64,000 nt of DNA. Source: Macrocystis pyrifera. Its lineage: Eukaryota; Sar; Phaeophyceae; Laminariales; Laminariaceae. The translations under genes and the position numbers were made by a program. The notes under the pieces are model-generated. The model saw nothing but the letters and a program-made list of their open reading frames with translations. It was not told the DNA's origin and did not search any database. The stretch lies in the NCBI GenBank assembly GCA_031763025.1, contig JASSKH010000028.1, positions 10,431,359 through 10,495,358 of the forward strand, in the 5' to 3' direction. Positions 25,041-35,097 of the stretch are shown here, one piece after another. Numbering within the stretch: position 1 is the stretch's first letter; each line of letters starts with the position of its first letter.

Positions 25041-26259
25041 TATCAGCCGGCGCGGCGCGAGACCACGCTTTCCACTCTCGTACTACTCCACTGTGCCACC
25101 CACCCCCTGGGCACTCGCCGAAAAAATGGGCCGAAACGCCCCAGAACCACGCATCCGCAAGACCACACTAAACTATGTGAGACACCATAGACACCAAAAG
25201 CACCACCAGCTACAATAACGATGCTGGTACTTTTCTGCAACGTGTGCCTTCAATGACAATGCAACCGTACAATCGTCCAGCATGTAACAAAACGAGTGTC
25301 ATACGCAATCTGAAGGGGAACATGCGCCGAACAAGTTGCTCGTGAATCCGACAACACTCGGCATTTAGGCGCTGATCCCCCCGCCTGTCGTCTACACAAC
25401 GGCCGGCGCCGAACGTCATACCCACCTGCACGGTGTGGCGCCACCGGCGTGCCCTCCTCCAAAACAAGGTTACTTACGTATGTCTCCCTACCTGTTATCT
25501 CCGCCCCCCCCCCCGTAAACCAAGCCACCACCTACGAAAACACAAGGTGGCAGATCAAAACCCCTGCAGCGGTCGCCGCCAATGCCACGGTCTGCTGGTC
25601 ACAAAGTGACGACCGACGGCACAAACCCTCCACCCCTCCGCCCCCCGTGCTTACACAGAAGACCCTTACAACAGACGCTGCCATCAGGGCCGACATGTTA
25701 CATACCCTGGTCCTCTTCTGTTTCTTCTCTCGGCAACCCCATCACTCCCAGACATCCACAGCTCGGTGACAACGGCTGAAGGGTGGTATGCGCATGACGA
25801 CGGTCCAAAGAAAGACAGCCAGCTCCATATCGGTCTTGATCGGTTTCCCAGGCTGATTCTGACCCTAAGGGGGTCACGGACCGCGGGATATCCTGTCGGG
25901 TTCGCTTGTAGGCCGTCCCGCCGGTGTTGTCGTGGTGCCTCCGCAAGACACGTGAGGCGCGACAAACTCCCATGCTGCTACCCATCCCCACGGCAGTGGG
26001 AATGACTTCTCCCTGGAAGAGGCTATGATCGAGGCCTTGCGTGCGCTACTCCCCGTCAAGTGCCGACTTTGATCGTTTCCGACAATCCGTCACCCCGCAC
26101 GAAAATTCGAAGTTCATCGCCGAGCGACCCAAACTATCGATCTTGCATTGCCGAGTGAAAACTACAGCCGACGCGTTAGTTGGTACACTCCATGCCGGCC
26201 CCACTGTGGACAACAGTTGAGTGAAGATTGCCTGGTGCGGACGTCCACAATGCCGTCCT
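25041..26259. other. Intergenic stretch left of the EsV-1-7 array
   Basis: No gene is supported. Open frames of 60-100 codons exist on both strands but have no recognisable motif, and none is extended by splice-compatible neighbours that I can find. Composition is intermediate between host exons and the AT-rich blocks. Confidence 0.4.
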
Positions 26260-27560
26260 TAACATATTATTTGCAGTGCCCAGTCACCTTGCACTCGACA
26301 ACATACGTCGGTAGCTTGTTCCCAGGGTCACGTAAAAGCAGCTCTTGCTGCGGACGTTCACCGTGCCCTTCTCAGCATGTTGCTTGCAGTACGACGGCAT
26401 CTTGCTGCCCTCGGCATTAAAGCTCGGTATCGTCGTACACGAGTCATGCATGCAGCGTTTACTCCAGACGGTCACCATACCGTCCTCAGCACATTGTCTG
26501 CATTACACCGGCGTGTTGCTGCCCTCAATATTAGCGCTCGGGTTCTTCGTGCCGGAGGCGTGTGAGAAATGCCTACCGTAGATGATATGCATACCGTCCC
26601 CAGCATATTGCTTGCAGTACGCCGGTGTCTTGCTCCCTTCGACATAAAAGCGAGGGTTTTTTGTGCAGGAGTCGTTAGAGCAACGCTTGTCAGCGACGTT
26701 CACCTTACATACTACGGCATGTTGCTTGCAGTACAACGGCGATTTGCAAGCCCTCGAGGTTGGAAATCAGTCTCTTCATGCAGGGGTCGTGAGGGCAATG
26801 CTTGTCGCCGACGTTCACCATGCCATCCAAGGCGTGTTGTCTGCAGCACACCGGCGCATTGTTGCCTTCGACGCTGAGGTTCGACCTCGGTATGCAGGAT
26901 TCATGCATGCAGCGCTTACTGCAGACGTTCACCATGCCGGTCTCAGCATGTTGCGTGCAGTACACAGGCGTCTTGCTGCCCTCGACATTAAAGCTCGGTA
27001 TCTTCATGCAAGAGTCATACGTACAGCGCTTCATGCAGACGTTCACCATATCGTCCCCAGCATGTTGCCTGCAGTACACCGGCGCCTGGTTGCCCTCAAT
27101 ATTACAGCTCGGGTTCCTCGTGCAGGAGTCGTGTGAGCAATGCCTACCGTGGATGATAAGCACGCCGTCCCCAGCATGTTGCTTGCAGTACGCCGGCGTT
27201 TTGCTGCCTTCTACATTAAAGCAAAAGTTTCTCGTGCAGGAGTCGTGCGAGCAACGCCTGTCATGGACGTTCACCATACCACTTACGGCATGCTGCTTGC
27301 AGTACACCGGCGTCTTGCTGCCCTCGACACTAAAGCCCGGTCTCGTCATGCAGGAGTGATGTATGCAGCGCTTACTGCAGGCGTTCACCATACCGTCCTC
27401 AGGACGTTGCCTGCGGTACACCGGCGTCTCGCTGCCCTCAAACGTTAATTTTCGGGCTCCGCAGGAGTCGTGTGAGCAATGCCTACCGTAGATGATAACC
27501 ATGCCGTCCCCAGCATGTTGCTTGCAGTACGCCGGCGTGAAAACAGCATATATCTGGTAA
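26260..27560 (-). pseudogene. Decayed EsV-1-7 cysteine/histidine repeat gene
   Basis: About twelve tandem units of close to 114 bp (38 residues) encode C-X4-C-X16-C-X2-H-X12, the EsV-1-7 motif. Typical residues are CSHDSC, then EGSKTPVYCKQH, then A-D-GMVNV. Seven units from about 27,560 to 26,780 lie in one open frame. The remaining units use other frames and lose some cysteines or histidines toward 26,260, so the array is broken, with about two or three visible breaks, and is treated here as a fossil. EsV-1-7 proteins are a large brown-algal family (the Ectocarpus developmental regulator IMMEDIATE UPRIGHT is one) and one member is encoded by virus EsV-1. I see no phaeovirus genes nearby, so a host origin is more likely. 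No promoter, start region or splice partner was found. Confidence 0.88.
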
Positions 27561-29390
27561 ATTTTTCACAATCGTTACGTACTTCGATTGTGACAAAAAC
27601 ATACCCAGAAAAAACCGGGGTTCTTGGGAAATCCATGATACCGTGAGGCACCGCCAATTTTCTGAACCCCATCCAAGCGTACCGTGCTGACAATGGTTCC
27701 TCATCACTGCGCACGAGTACCGTGCACGAGAGGATTTTTCGGTACGGTACAAACTTTATACGTACACCGCGCCAACTGATGCCTGCCCTAGAAATGTGTT
27801 TTTCCCACCATTGCGCAACGCGAGCTTCATGCGGGCCTTGACCCACCTCACTCCTCAGAGAAGAAGCTCGAATCCATGTTGGGCTTCCCGCTTCGGGTTT
27901 TCACGAGCATGTTATCGTGATTGGTGATTGCGGTTTGGTGATGGTGAATGTGTTTAACGACAATAACCATTGTACTTTAATTCGGCACACCACTTCGGAG
28001 TAGCGGGGGCTTGGTTGAAGGCTTGGCGGTTGTGAATGGATGAGTGTAGCCGTTAACTTTGGCTTTGCGCCCAATTTTTTTGGGTCATGGAGTGCTTCAG
28101 GTTGCTGACCGCAGAGCAGGTGCTGTGCTGGCAGTCCGGTACTGTGTTGGGGTGGCGCTGGAACAAGTAAACATATCGTTGTCCGGTCTGAGTATTAGGC
28201 TGTTAGGGCGTTCGTGGCAAAAGAGCCGCGCGATTTCAAAGCGGTTCATGGTTGCGACCCATCGGTGGTAGTAGTGCCGGCCATAAAACACGTCGAGACA
28301 AACAATCCGCAAGACGAATTTCCAACCTGCTTTTCTCGACCACGGAGAGAGCGAACAGAATACGCCGAGACGGTACGTCTATGGAAACATCAACGAGATC
28401 CTCCCAAAGCCACCACGTTCGTTGTGTGCGCCCCCCCCCCCCCCTCCCCCCCCAGAGAACATCGACTCGGAAATTCGTCCCAAAAGCAGGTGTGTTATCT
28501 TACCACCGGTGTGATACATGAGTAGAACCACCACCGTGCATTGCCATCGTGAACCGCATTGGACCCTGAAGACTATTAGTTTGTATACCAGGCACCGATA
28601 CATTTTCTGTTCCAGTGCGTTGTGTTGGCAAAGTAGGCCCACTGCCTGATCTTTCACACCTCGAGGACAAGCGACTTCGAATTCTCTCCGCAATGTGCTC
28701 TGCCCCCTGGGGGAAGCAGCGTTGGACACGGTGGTGGCGTGGGCGCCGGTATACACGGGGGTAGAGGCTGTTTTTCAAGTAGCACAATTCGGTGTTCTCT
28801 ACACCATATATACCCAATGCCAGTGTGTTTTCATGTTTTCTCACACCCACGCTAAAGGCAACACAATTTTCTCCAATTATATTCCCACGGTTGATTCCGT
28901 AGATAGGTGTGGCTCTGGAGATGCTCATACCGCTGCTATGGTTTCGGGGGAAATACTACTACGAGCGAAATGGGAGTATCGCTACGAGCGCAGCGAGATA
29001 ATAACTTCCAGGACAGACAAAAATAGGAGCGCCTTCGAAATGGCTGAAGCGGTCGACCGACCGACCGACCGACCGGGATGCAGTTTATGACATCACAAGT
29101 TCCCTGCTGCGCAAATTTCTAGCACCTAGCGACAGCGCGGCACCTATCTGTCGTAGTATGACGTATCAGGCTGAATAGCTTATCCCACGTTGTCAACACG
29201 CTGCGGTCGACGCTGATCAGCACTCAGTTCGTCGTGTTGACGAACGACGTTCGATCTCGGGATGGAATCAACCGATGGCCAACCCACTTTTGGCGTCGGA
29301 CAAAGCCAGAGGATTAAGAACATACTTGTATTTAGATATTTTGACAATTGGCATTAAAAAATATGCTGCAAAAAAGTAAGTGTTCGTGTT
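27561..29390. other. Intergenic stretch with one dispersed repeat
   Basis: No supported gene. Positions 28,310-28,440 (TTTTCTCGACCACGGAGAG to a GTGTGCG C-run) match 50,559-50,690 in a fimbrin intron. A short GACC tetranucleotide tract lies at 29,056-29,077. The remaining open frames lack motifs. Confidence 0.45.
28310..28440. repeat. Dispersed repeat paired with 50,559-50,690
   Basis: The shared path is AATTTCC, TTTTCTCGAC, a GGAGA block, CGCCGAG, GTACGTCTATGGAAA (GTGCGTCTACGGAAA in the partner), and finally GTGTGC followed by a C run. Both copies end in the C homopolymer, as do the X and Y repeats. Confidence 0.65.
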
Positions 29391-30110
29391 AAGTTTCGAG
29401 CGTGCTGGAGTCGTCGGCCACCAGAGTTTGGCCCGCGACCACCTCGCTTACTGCGGTTGAGCGACGGACCGCCAGCAGCGCGCGTACGATATTGCTCGCG
29501 AACACCACGCCCTCACTGTTGCTCGCGTGAACCGCCGCAACTCCGCCCTTTCCGACGCACTACGTCCTGTCCCCAAATTCACCGTTGGCGGCTGGGCGTG
29601 GGTGTACAATACGGTGGTTACCATCCGCCAGGGCGCGAAACCTGACACGGGCGCCAAGGTTCTCAAGGCCAAACTTTCACTCAACTGAACGGGCCCCTAC
29701 AAAGTCCTCGCAGTTAGCTCCTGCTCCTCGCCGGACACTCCGGGTGGATCTCCTCTCGGGGCAAAGCTCCTATATTGCATCTCCCTTCCAATATCCCCGG
29801 CGCTGATGCCCGCCGGCGCGTCTTAGTTCAACGCTTCAAGCCCTGTGCCATTCCCCATGACCGTGGCGACATGCCGAAGTATTACCCAGCGGGGTTGACA
29901 CAATACGTGCTCAACAACTTCTCCAAGAGATCCCCCCCGTACCACGTCACCCAGGACGACGTTGGGCGTCACCGGCAGAGGGCCGAAGTAGTCTACGCTG
30001 ACGGCAATGCCGGGTCCTTTTGGCAGTGGCGACATGATGGTGGGCCACCGGACCGTCTGCCCCTCCGTCGCCAGAGCCTCGGATACTGCCGCCAGTGCCT
30101 CCGAGGACAT
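29391..30110 (+). mobile_element. Fossil Ty3/gypsy integrase-end fragment, rearranged
   Basis: This parallels about 36,918-37,480 of the LTR element to the right (shared stretches include GCGCGCGTACGAT and CGAACACCACGCCCTCAC). A short piece corresponding to the integrase region (PKGPGIAVSVDYFGPLPVTP) follows in the opposite orientation. It is an old, broken and rearranged copy with several breaks. No LTR of its own is visible. Confidence 0.7.
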
Positions 30111-30139
30111 GAGGAAATTCACTTTTCTTTAAAAAGCGA

Positions 30140-30285
30140 TTTCATGGTGGACGTGAGATTCGAACTCACGACCAACGACCCATGTCCTGCCGATGATGCC
30201 ATATGTTAAGGTCTTAGCCCGTTGGGCTATTGGTAAATGGCTAACCGATCGCCTACCCAGTCTAAGCCCTATAACATATGCGCCT
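30140..30285 (-). repeat. Most complete copy of the tRNA-derived SINE-like repeat
   Basis: On the minus strand it contains TAGCCCAACGGGCTAAGA (D-arm/A-box-like) and GAGTTCGAATCTC (T-arm/B-box-like), ending GTCCACCA. The flank AGGAAATTCAC...TTTAAAAAGCG is also shared with the 21,655 copy, so a longer unit was duplicated. It is not a functional tRNA: the spacing between arms is too long and no matching acceptor strand is evident. Confidence 0.65.
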
Positions 30286-33139
30286 GGTTATAACAAAATT
30301 TATTTGTCTTTTAACGACCATTTTACTGCTCCGATACCCACAGTTCGCCATAGTATTACCCTGTCTCGAGCATTTTGTGACAAATGCCGACTTATAAGCC
30401 TGAATAATTTATTAGAGCCGAAAAGACAACGACCACAACTACACTCGGTCGGTCAACATCCCTTCAGGACAAAGGTACCGTGTTTAGTTGGGCGACTGAA
30501 CCCAGAGGTGCTCCAAATTTGACCTCTTGAAGAGAACGTGTTGCATCGTCGGTGCATTGCATGTACTTGGAGCTGTCGCCTTGATCCTCGGCTGAATGCA
30601 GACGGGCACAAGTCAACCGCGGTGTCCTCTCGAATGGTACCGCCCGTTGCCATTACTGTACGGAAGAGATGTCCGCGCTGAGCTTCGTATGGTGGGGCGC
30701 GCGGTGTGAGATGTGATGATCGCGGATCCCCCTCTGGCTTGCGCCATTTTTGTTCGTCGACCTACGAGTACAGATTTTATACCGGCACTGTCTGTGGCCC
30801 ATTTTAACGAAGGACACGTTTGAATCGAATTGAATGCACATCCACTTACTACTTAGTTTATGATTCCGATCGATTTCGACTCGATTTGGTGGGAAGATTT
30901 TGCTTTGGTTCCTACCGGGAAGCGACACATCCCAGCGTAATGCGCTTGATTGGTTAACATCCCTCCGGTCCTATGAGGTGTACTATGGGAACACCCTCAA
31001 AAGTTTTTTTTTAAAATTATTTTCTTCAATGGTTGGAAGAAAAAAAATGGAACGCTAATTGGCCTGTACTATGGGGCGCCAGGTAAGACCATGGGCGTGC
31101 CGCCCGCTCTCTCCGACGGATCGAGGCCGGCGTCGCCTCCAGCACGCCACCCATAGCTGATCCCTCTATTTTAAAGTTAATGTCGATTGCGCCGCATTTC
31201 TTTCATCACCACCTCCCTCGCCCGGGTCGGCCCGAGCCCTAGCTCCCGCGGCGGGAGAGGGCCGGTTCTGCCCTGCGCAGACCCCTGCCTCCCTGCCCAC
31301 GCGAACTCCGGGGTTGAAACACCCCAGATCAGCGTTTTCGCAAAAGCCATACCAATCCAGGTATTCCGACCCACTGTACTACGGCCTACGGCTTACGACC
31401 TACCTGGCACAGCCTACGCTTCCGGCTTTCTTCTGTTTTACAACTAGTATGTGATAAGTGCGCGGGGGCGTGAGGGCCGGTCTGGCCAAAAACAAAGAGG
31501 CCTCGCCGCGACGCAAATAACAAGTAGGATCACATGGGAACAAAATCACGATTATTCGTGACTTTTTGGCGTGAAAAAAGATCACGATCCGTGACATTTC
31601 AGGAACAACAAAAGCTGAAAAAAACGTCACGTTTGGTGATATTTTCAAATTGTAAGAATTATGATATTTCAAGTTCAACGATTCTTGAGAGTGGAGCCAA
31701 CTCTCGCGAGTAGGGCACGGCCCGTGATACATTCGAATCACGGGCCGAAGCCTGACCCAGACTGCAAGGTTCCAATCTCACCGACCGCCGGCCAAGCCCG
31801 GTCCGCGAGATTCGATCTCACAGGCGGTCCGCTCGGCCTGGCTTGTGACATTCTCAGATCATTTTCGTTTTTGTCTTCGAGCTGTGGCTCCTCCTCCCCG
31901 AAGTTTCGAGGCCACAACCTCCTCGTTAGCCCGCACCCAGCGGTGTCTTTGTGTAGCCGCCCGTTGTCCACAAGCGGCGTACAAAGCAAAGCCTGCCATG
32001 CCGCTATACCGGCTTTCTGATACCGTTGGTGCGCATGGGTTGCGTAGTACGTAATCAGGCGTATTTCGAGACATGACAAAATGTCACGAATCGTGATTTT
32101 TTTTTTTTCGAGGGGAAGAGCTAACAAAGTTGGCCTCTGTCTTTCCAGCGTGAAGGTATTACCTATGAGCAGTACCGTAACACCAGTTCAACGAACTTCA
32201 CGCGTCGTCAACTTCTTTTTTTTTCTTAAATCGTCACGTTCACTTTCCAGCTTAACTCGTAGGAGGTTTTACCCTCAGCGGTCTTCTTCTGGGTAAACCG
32301 TGGTCACAGGTGTCGTCCCTTCTCCCCCTCGGTACGCATAGGATTTATCATTCCCACTGCTCGCCGGTTTTCATCGAAGTAGCTAACTAACGCTTTCGCG
32401 CTTTCCGCTGATCAATCTCTTTTATGTAAGAAAAAGTCCGTACGAGTATGCACTCGGTGAGACTTGAACCCACGAAATTTTGGTCTTAGTAGGCACGTGG
32501 ACCACCTACTAAGCCACCGGGGACGCCGGCAACTCTATGACCCTCTTGCCCATCCCCTCTGTTCAAACATGCCAACGATTCAACACCTCTCCACAAACCC
32601 TAGATTTCGTCCGTTCAATCTCCCACGGTGGTCATGAACCATGCCTTCGTCTCCCGGAATTGAAAAAATATATACCTATCACGTGCTTTGGTACCTGGCA
32701 CTACTGCTGTAGGTACATTTATTTCGTCATGATTCACGTTAAAAAAAACACGATGCTTGAAAAAAAGCACTCATGAATAATCGTGTTTTTTTTTTTAATT
32801 CGTTAGGAATAAGCCTAATCAACATACTAGGTATATTAGCTTTCATGCGAGAGAAGACGATACGATAGGAGCACATAATACCAGGCTGGTACGAGTAATA
32901 TATACCAGCACCAGGATACTGCTGTTGTAGCAGATGCCTACAGCAGCAGTATTATCGCCATCACACAGGAATGACGCACGGAACGAGACCGCCTGCAACT
33001 CTGGGAGGGATCAAGCCATTCCAGCTCTAATACTACCGTATACACTGCCCATTCATTCCTAAGGCACGGATTCCGGCTACTTCTTGTGTCGATGAAGGCC
33101 TCCGGCGGACACTTCCCCGTGTGTATTGCTGGTCTGTGC
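30286..33139. other. Intergenic stretch with CACGAATCGTGA-type palindromes
   Basis: No supported gene. Between 31,540 and 32,800 several short inverted motifs recur, such as CACGATTATTCGTGA, GTCACGAATCGTGA and an AATCGTG next to long T runs. This suggests one or more decayed palindromic elements. A tRNA-like sequence lies at 32,441-32,526 (separate entry). Positions 31,080-31,340 are GC-rich but without a convincing frame. Confidence 0.4.
32441..32526 (-). other. Degenerate tRNA-like sequence
   Basis: On the minus strand GTGGGTTCAAGTCTCAC forms a proper T-arm and TGGCTTAGTAGG resembles a D-arm. However, the presumed acceptor strands pair poorly, and CTTAGTAGG and CCTACTAAG pair with each other to make a competing long hairpin. 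It is more likely a tRNA-derived repeat than a working tRNA gene. Confidence 0.35.
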
Positions 33140-33141
33140 TA

Positions 33142-35025
33142 GAGTTGCACCCCGGCCTCAAAAATTTAGAACCGGGTACCCGACCGGGTCGGGGGGGGGG
33201 GGGGGGGGGGGGAGGGGGGGGGCGTACTCATTCCGGGTGGGGGGGGGGGGTTGAGCCGGAATCGGAATCGGGTACCCGGGTACCCGGATTACCAAAAACT
33301 CTTTGCTCCCCTTTTAGCGCTTGGGCGGTGGCGGGTAAGGCGTACACGGGTACCATACACTATTTGCTCCCTTTTGCGTTTGAGCGGTGGCGTGTTAAGG
33401 CTGACACGAGTACCCCGGTTACCCGGGTTATCATACACTATTTACCCCCCTTTCAGCTTTTCAGCGGCGGCGTGTGTAAGGCGGAAGGTGAGAAGGCATG
33501 ACTTCATTCTGCCTCTCTCGGTGAATCATGTCAAAGAAAGAAGGTAGAAGGCAAGTAGTTAGGGGTATTCTCTGCGGGATCGAGCAGAGAGTGGGGGGTG
33601 AGGAGTTGAAATAAAGGCAATCATGGAATGTAATTTTCCTTCCACCCTTAGTTTTCTCGTCAAGTCATCAGGAAGATCCTTCGAAGATAGTTGGTTGCAT
33701 CACACAAATCATGCGACAAAAACCCACACACCCAGAAACAACGAAGAGAGGAAGAAATGCTGGGGAAATATTCGCCTATACTGCTGCAACAAAAAAAGTT
33801 AAAGCATGTACCAGGTACATATCAAAACAGACCTCGCTGTAAAAATCCTAAAATGTATGAACCCAGACCGATATCCGTCCAATCATCTGATCAAAGGTCC
33901 AATAGCTATCCCGCGGGGAAACCATGGTGTTCGATTTCATTGCCGCAATCACATCGACCTCTCTGCGAACAGCAACATCGAGAGGTTGGGGCCAAACACG
34001 TGTCAGGAGAGAGCACTTTCACCCCTTGACAGGCAGCAATTTTTCCTTGACATACTGTGAAGCGGTGACAGAGGTAGGGTAAGGGTAAGGGACGCAGGTG
34101 GTTCTGGCAGCTGGGAAGCAGTGATTCGCTTCTTCTGGTGTACATCTTCTTATTGATGGCGAGAGCTGAGGAGATGCTCTGGTAGGGAAGAAGTGAGAGG
34201 TAGGGGGAGGGACTCGACGCCCAGATATACTCGTCCCACCCCACGCCACAATCTCTCCTAAATTCCTCTTTTCTGATGTACTCCTACAGAACTTTCCTAT
34301 GGCGATCGATCGTTTTTTCTGCTAATATAGAAAATTCTGACGTGTGGTCCTATCTGCGTTAAGGAACATTACTCTCGTCTAACGGGCCATCCACCCTAGG
34401 GAATAATCCTAAAAAAAAAAACGTTCCTCTCGACTAACGGAATACCCGCCGGGTTAATCCATTCTTTGGATCATTCTCGTATTCGTGAGACTACAAGACT
34501 GCAACATATTATCTATATCTGTAGCCCATGAGTACTCCACTCATGTAACAATACCTTGACTTGACTCCAATTTACTAGTTTTTAGTGTGAAACAACCGGC
34601 CCTACACCCTTGACAGCGCTCGTTTTGCTTTGCTTGACATGTCTCCTGACATCTTCGGTTGGGGTTTCTTGTGATTGGTCTATCTCCTGGTTCATAGTAA
34701 AGCAGGGCCGCTTACGCTGACAGGGGTATCATGTAATGTGTGTGTAGCGTGTTGTACGAACGCAGGTAGGGGTATTCTCTACTCTCGGTCTGTAGTCTGC
34801 ATGGGCGAGAGGCGAGAGTCTGGGGGTACAGCCGCTGCAGTGTATGCATAAATCACGTATACCCCAGTCTTGGGAGCTTGGTATAGAATAAATGACGAGT
34901 ACCCGGGTACCCGGGTACAAATACCCGCGATTCCGTGAATTGGACCGGGACGGTTCCGGTTCCGATGGTTCCAGGTACCCGCCACCGGATAGGTACCCGG
35001 TTCTCGGTCAGACGGGGTGCAACTC
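33142..35025. mobile_element. 1.9-kb TA-flanked inverted-repeat element with GGTACCCG subterminal repeats
   Basis: The ends read GAGTTGCACCCCG and CGGGGTGCAACTC, each flanked by TA (33,140-33,141 and 35,026-35,027). Just inside both ends are clusters of GGTACCCG/CGGGTACC and AACCGGGTACC, in mirrored arrangement. The centre (about 33,500-34,850) shows no transposase and only short frames. A 30-base G-rich run lies at about 33,190-33,220. It is interpreted as a non-autonomous DNA transposon. The 5' LTR of the next element starts 72 bp further right. Confidence 0.72.
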
Positions 35026-35097
35026 TAGTCTGTGCAGCTCACGGTTTTATATTAAATTCTGCACCGTCGCCCTAAATATGGGGACAGGGGATGATAG

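Noticed and set aside
26260-27560. CRISPR-like or satellite array
   Set aside because: The regular 114-bp spacing is explained by coding repeats with conserved Cys/His positions and variable residues between them.
26260-27560. Integrated phaeovirus segment
   Set aside because: Only the EsV-1-7 motif is present. No capsid, polymerase or other phaeovirus-type gene is seen, and the motif family is mainly a host family.
32441-32526. Functional tRNA gene
   Set aside because: The T-arm is good but the acceptor strands do not pair and a competing hairpin replaces the anticodon arm. It is kept only as tRNA-like.
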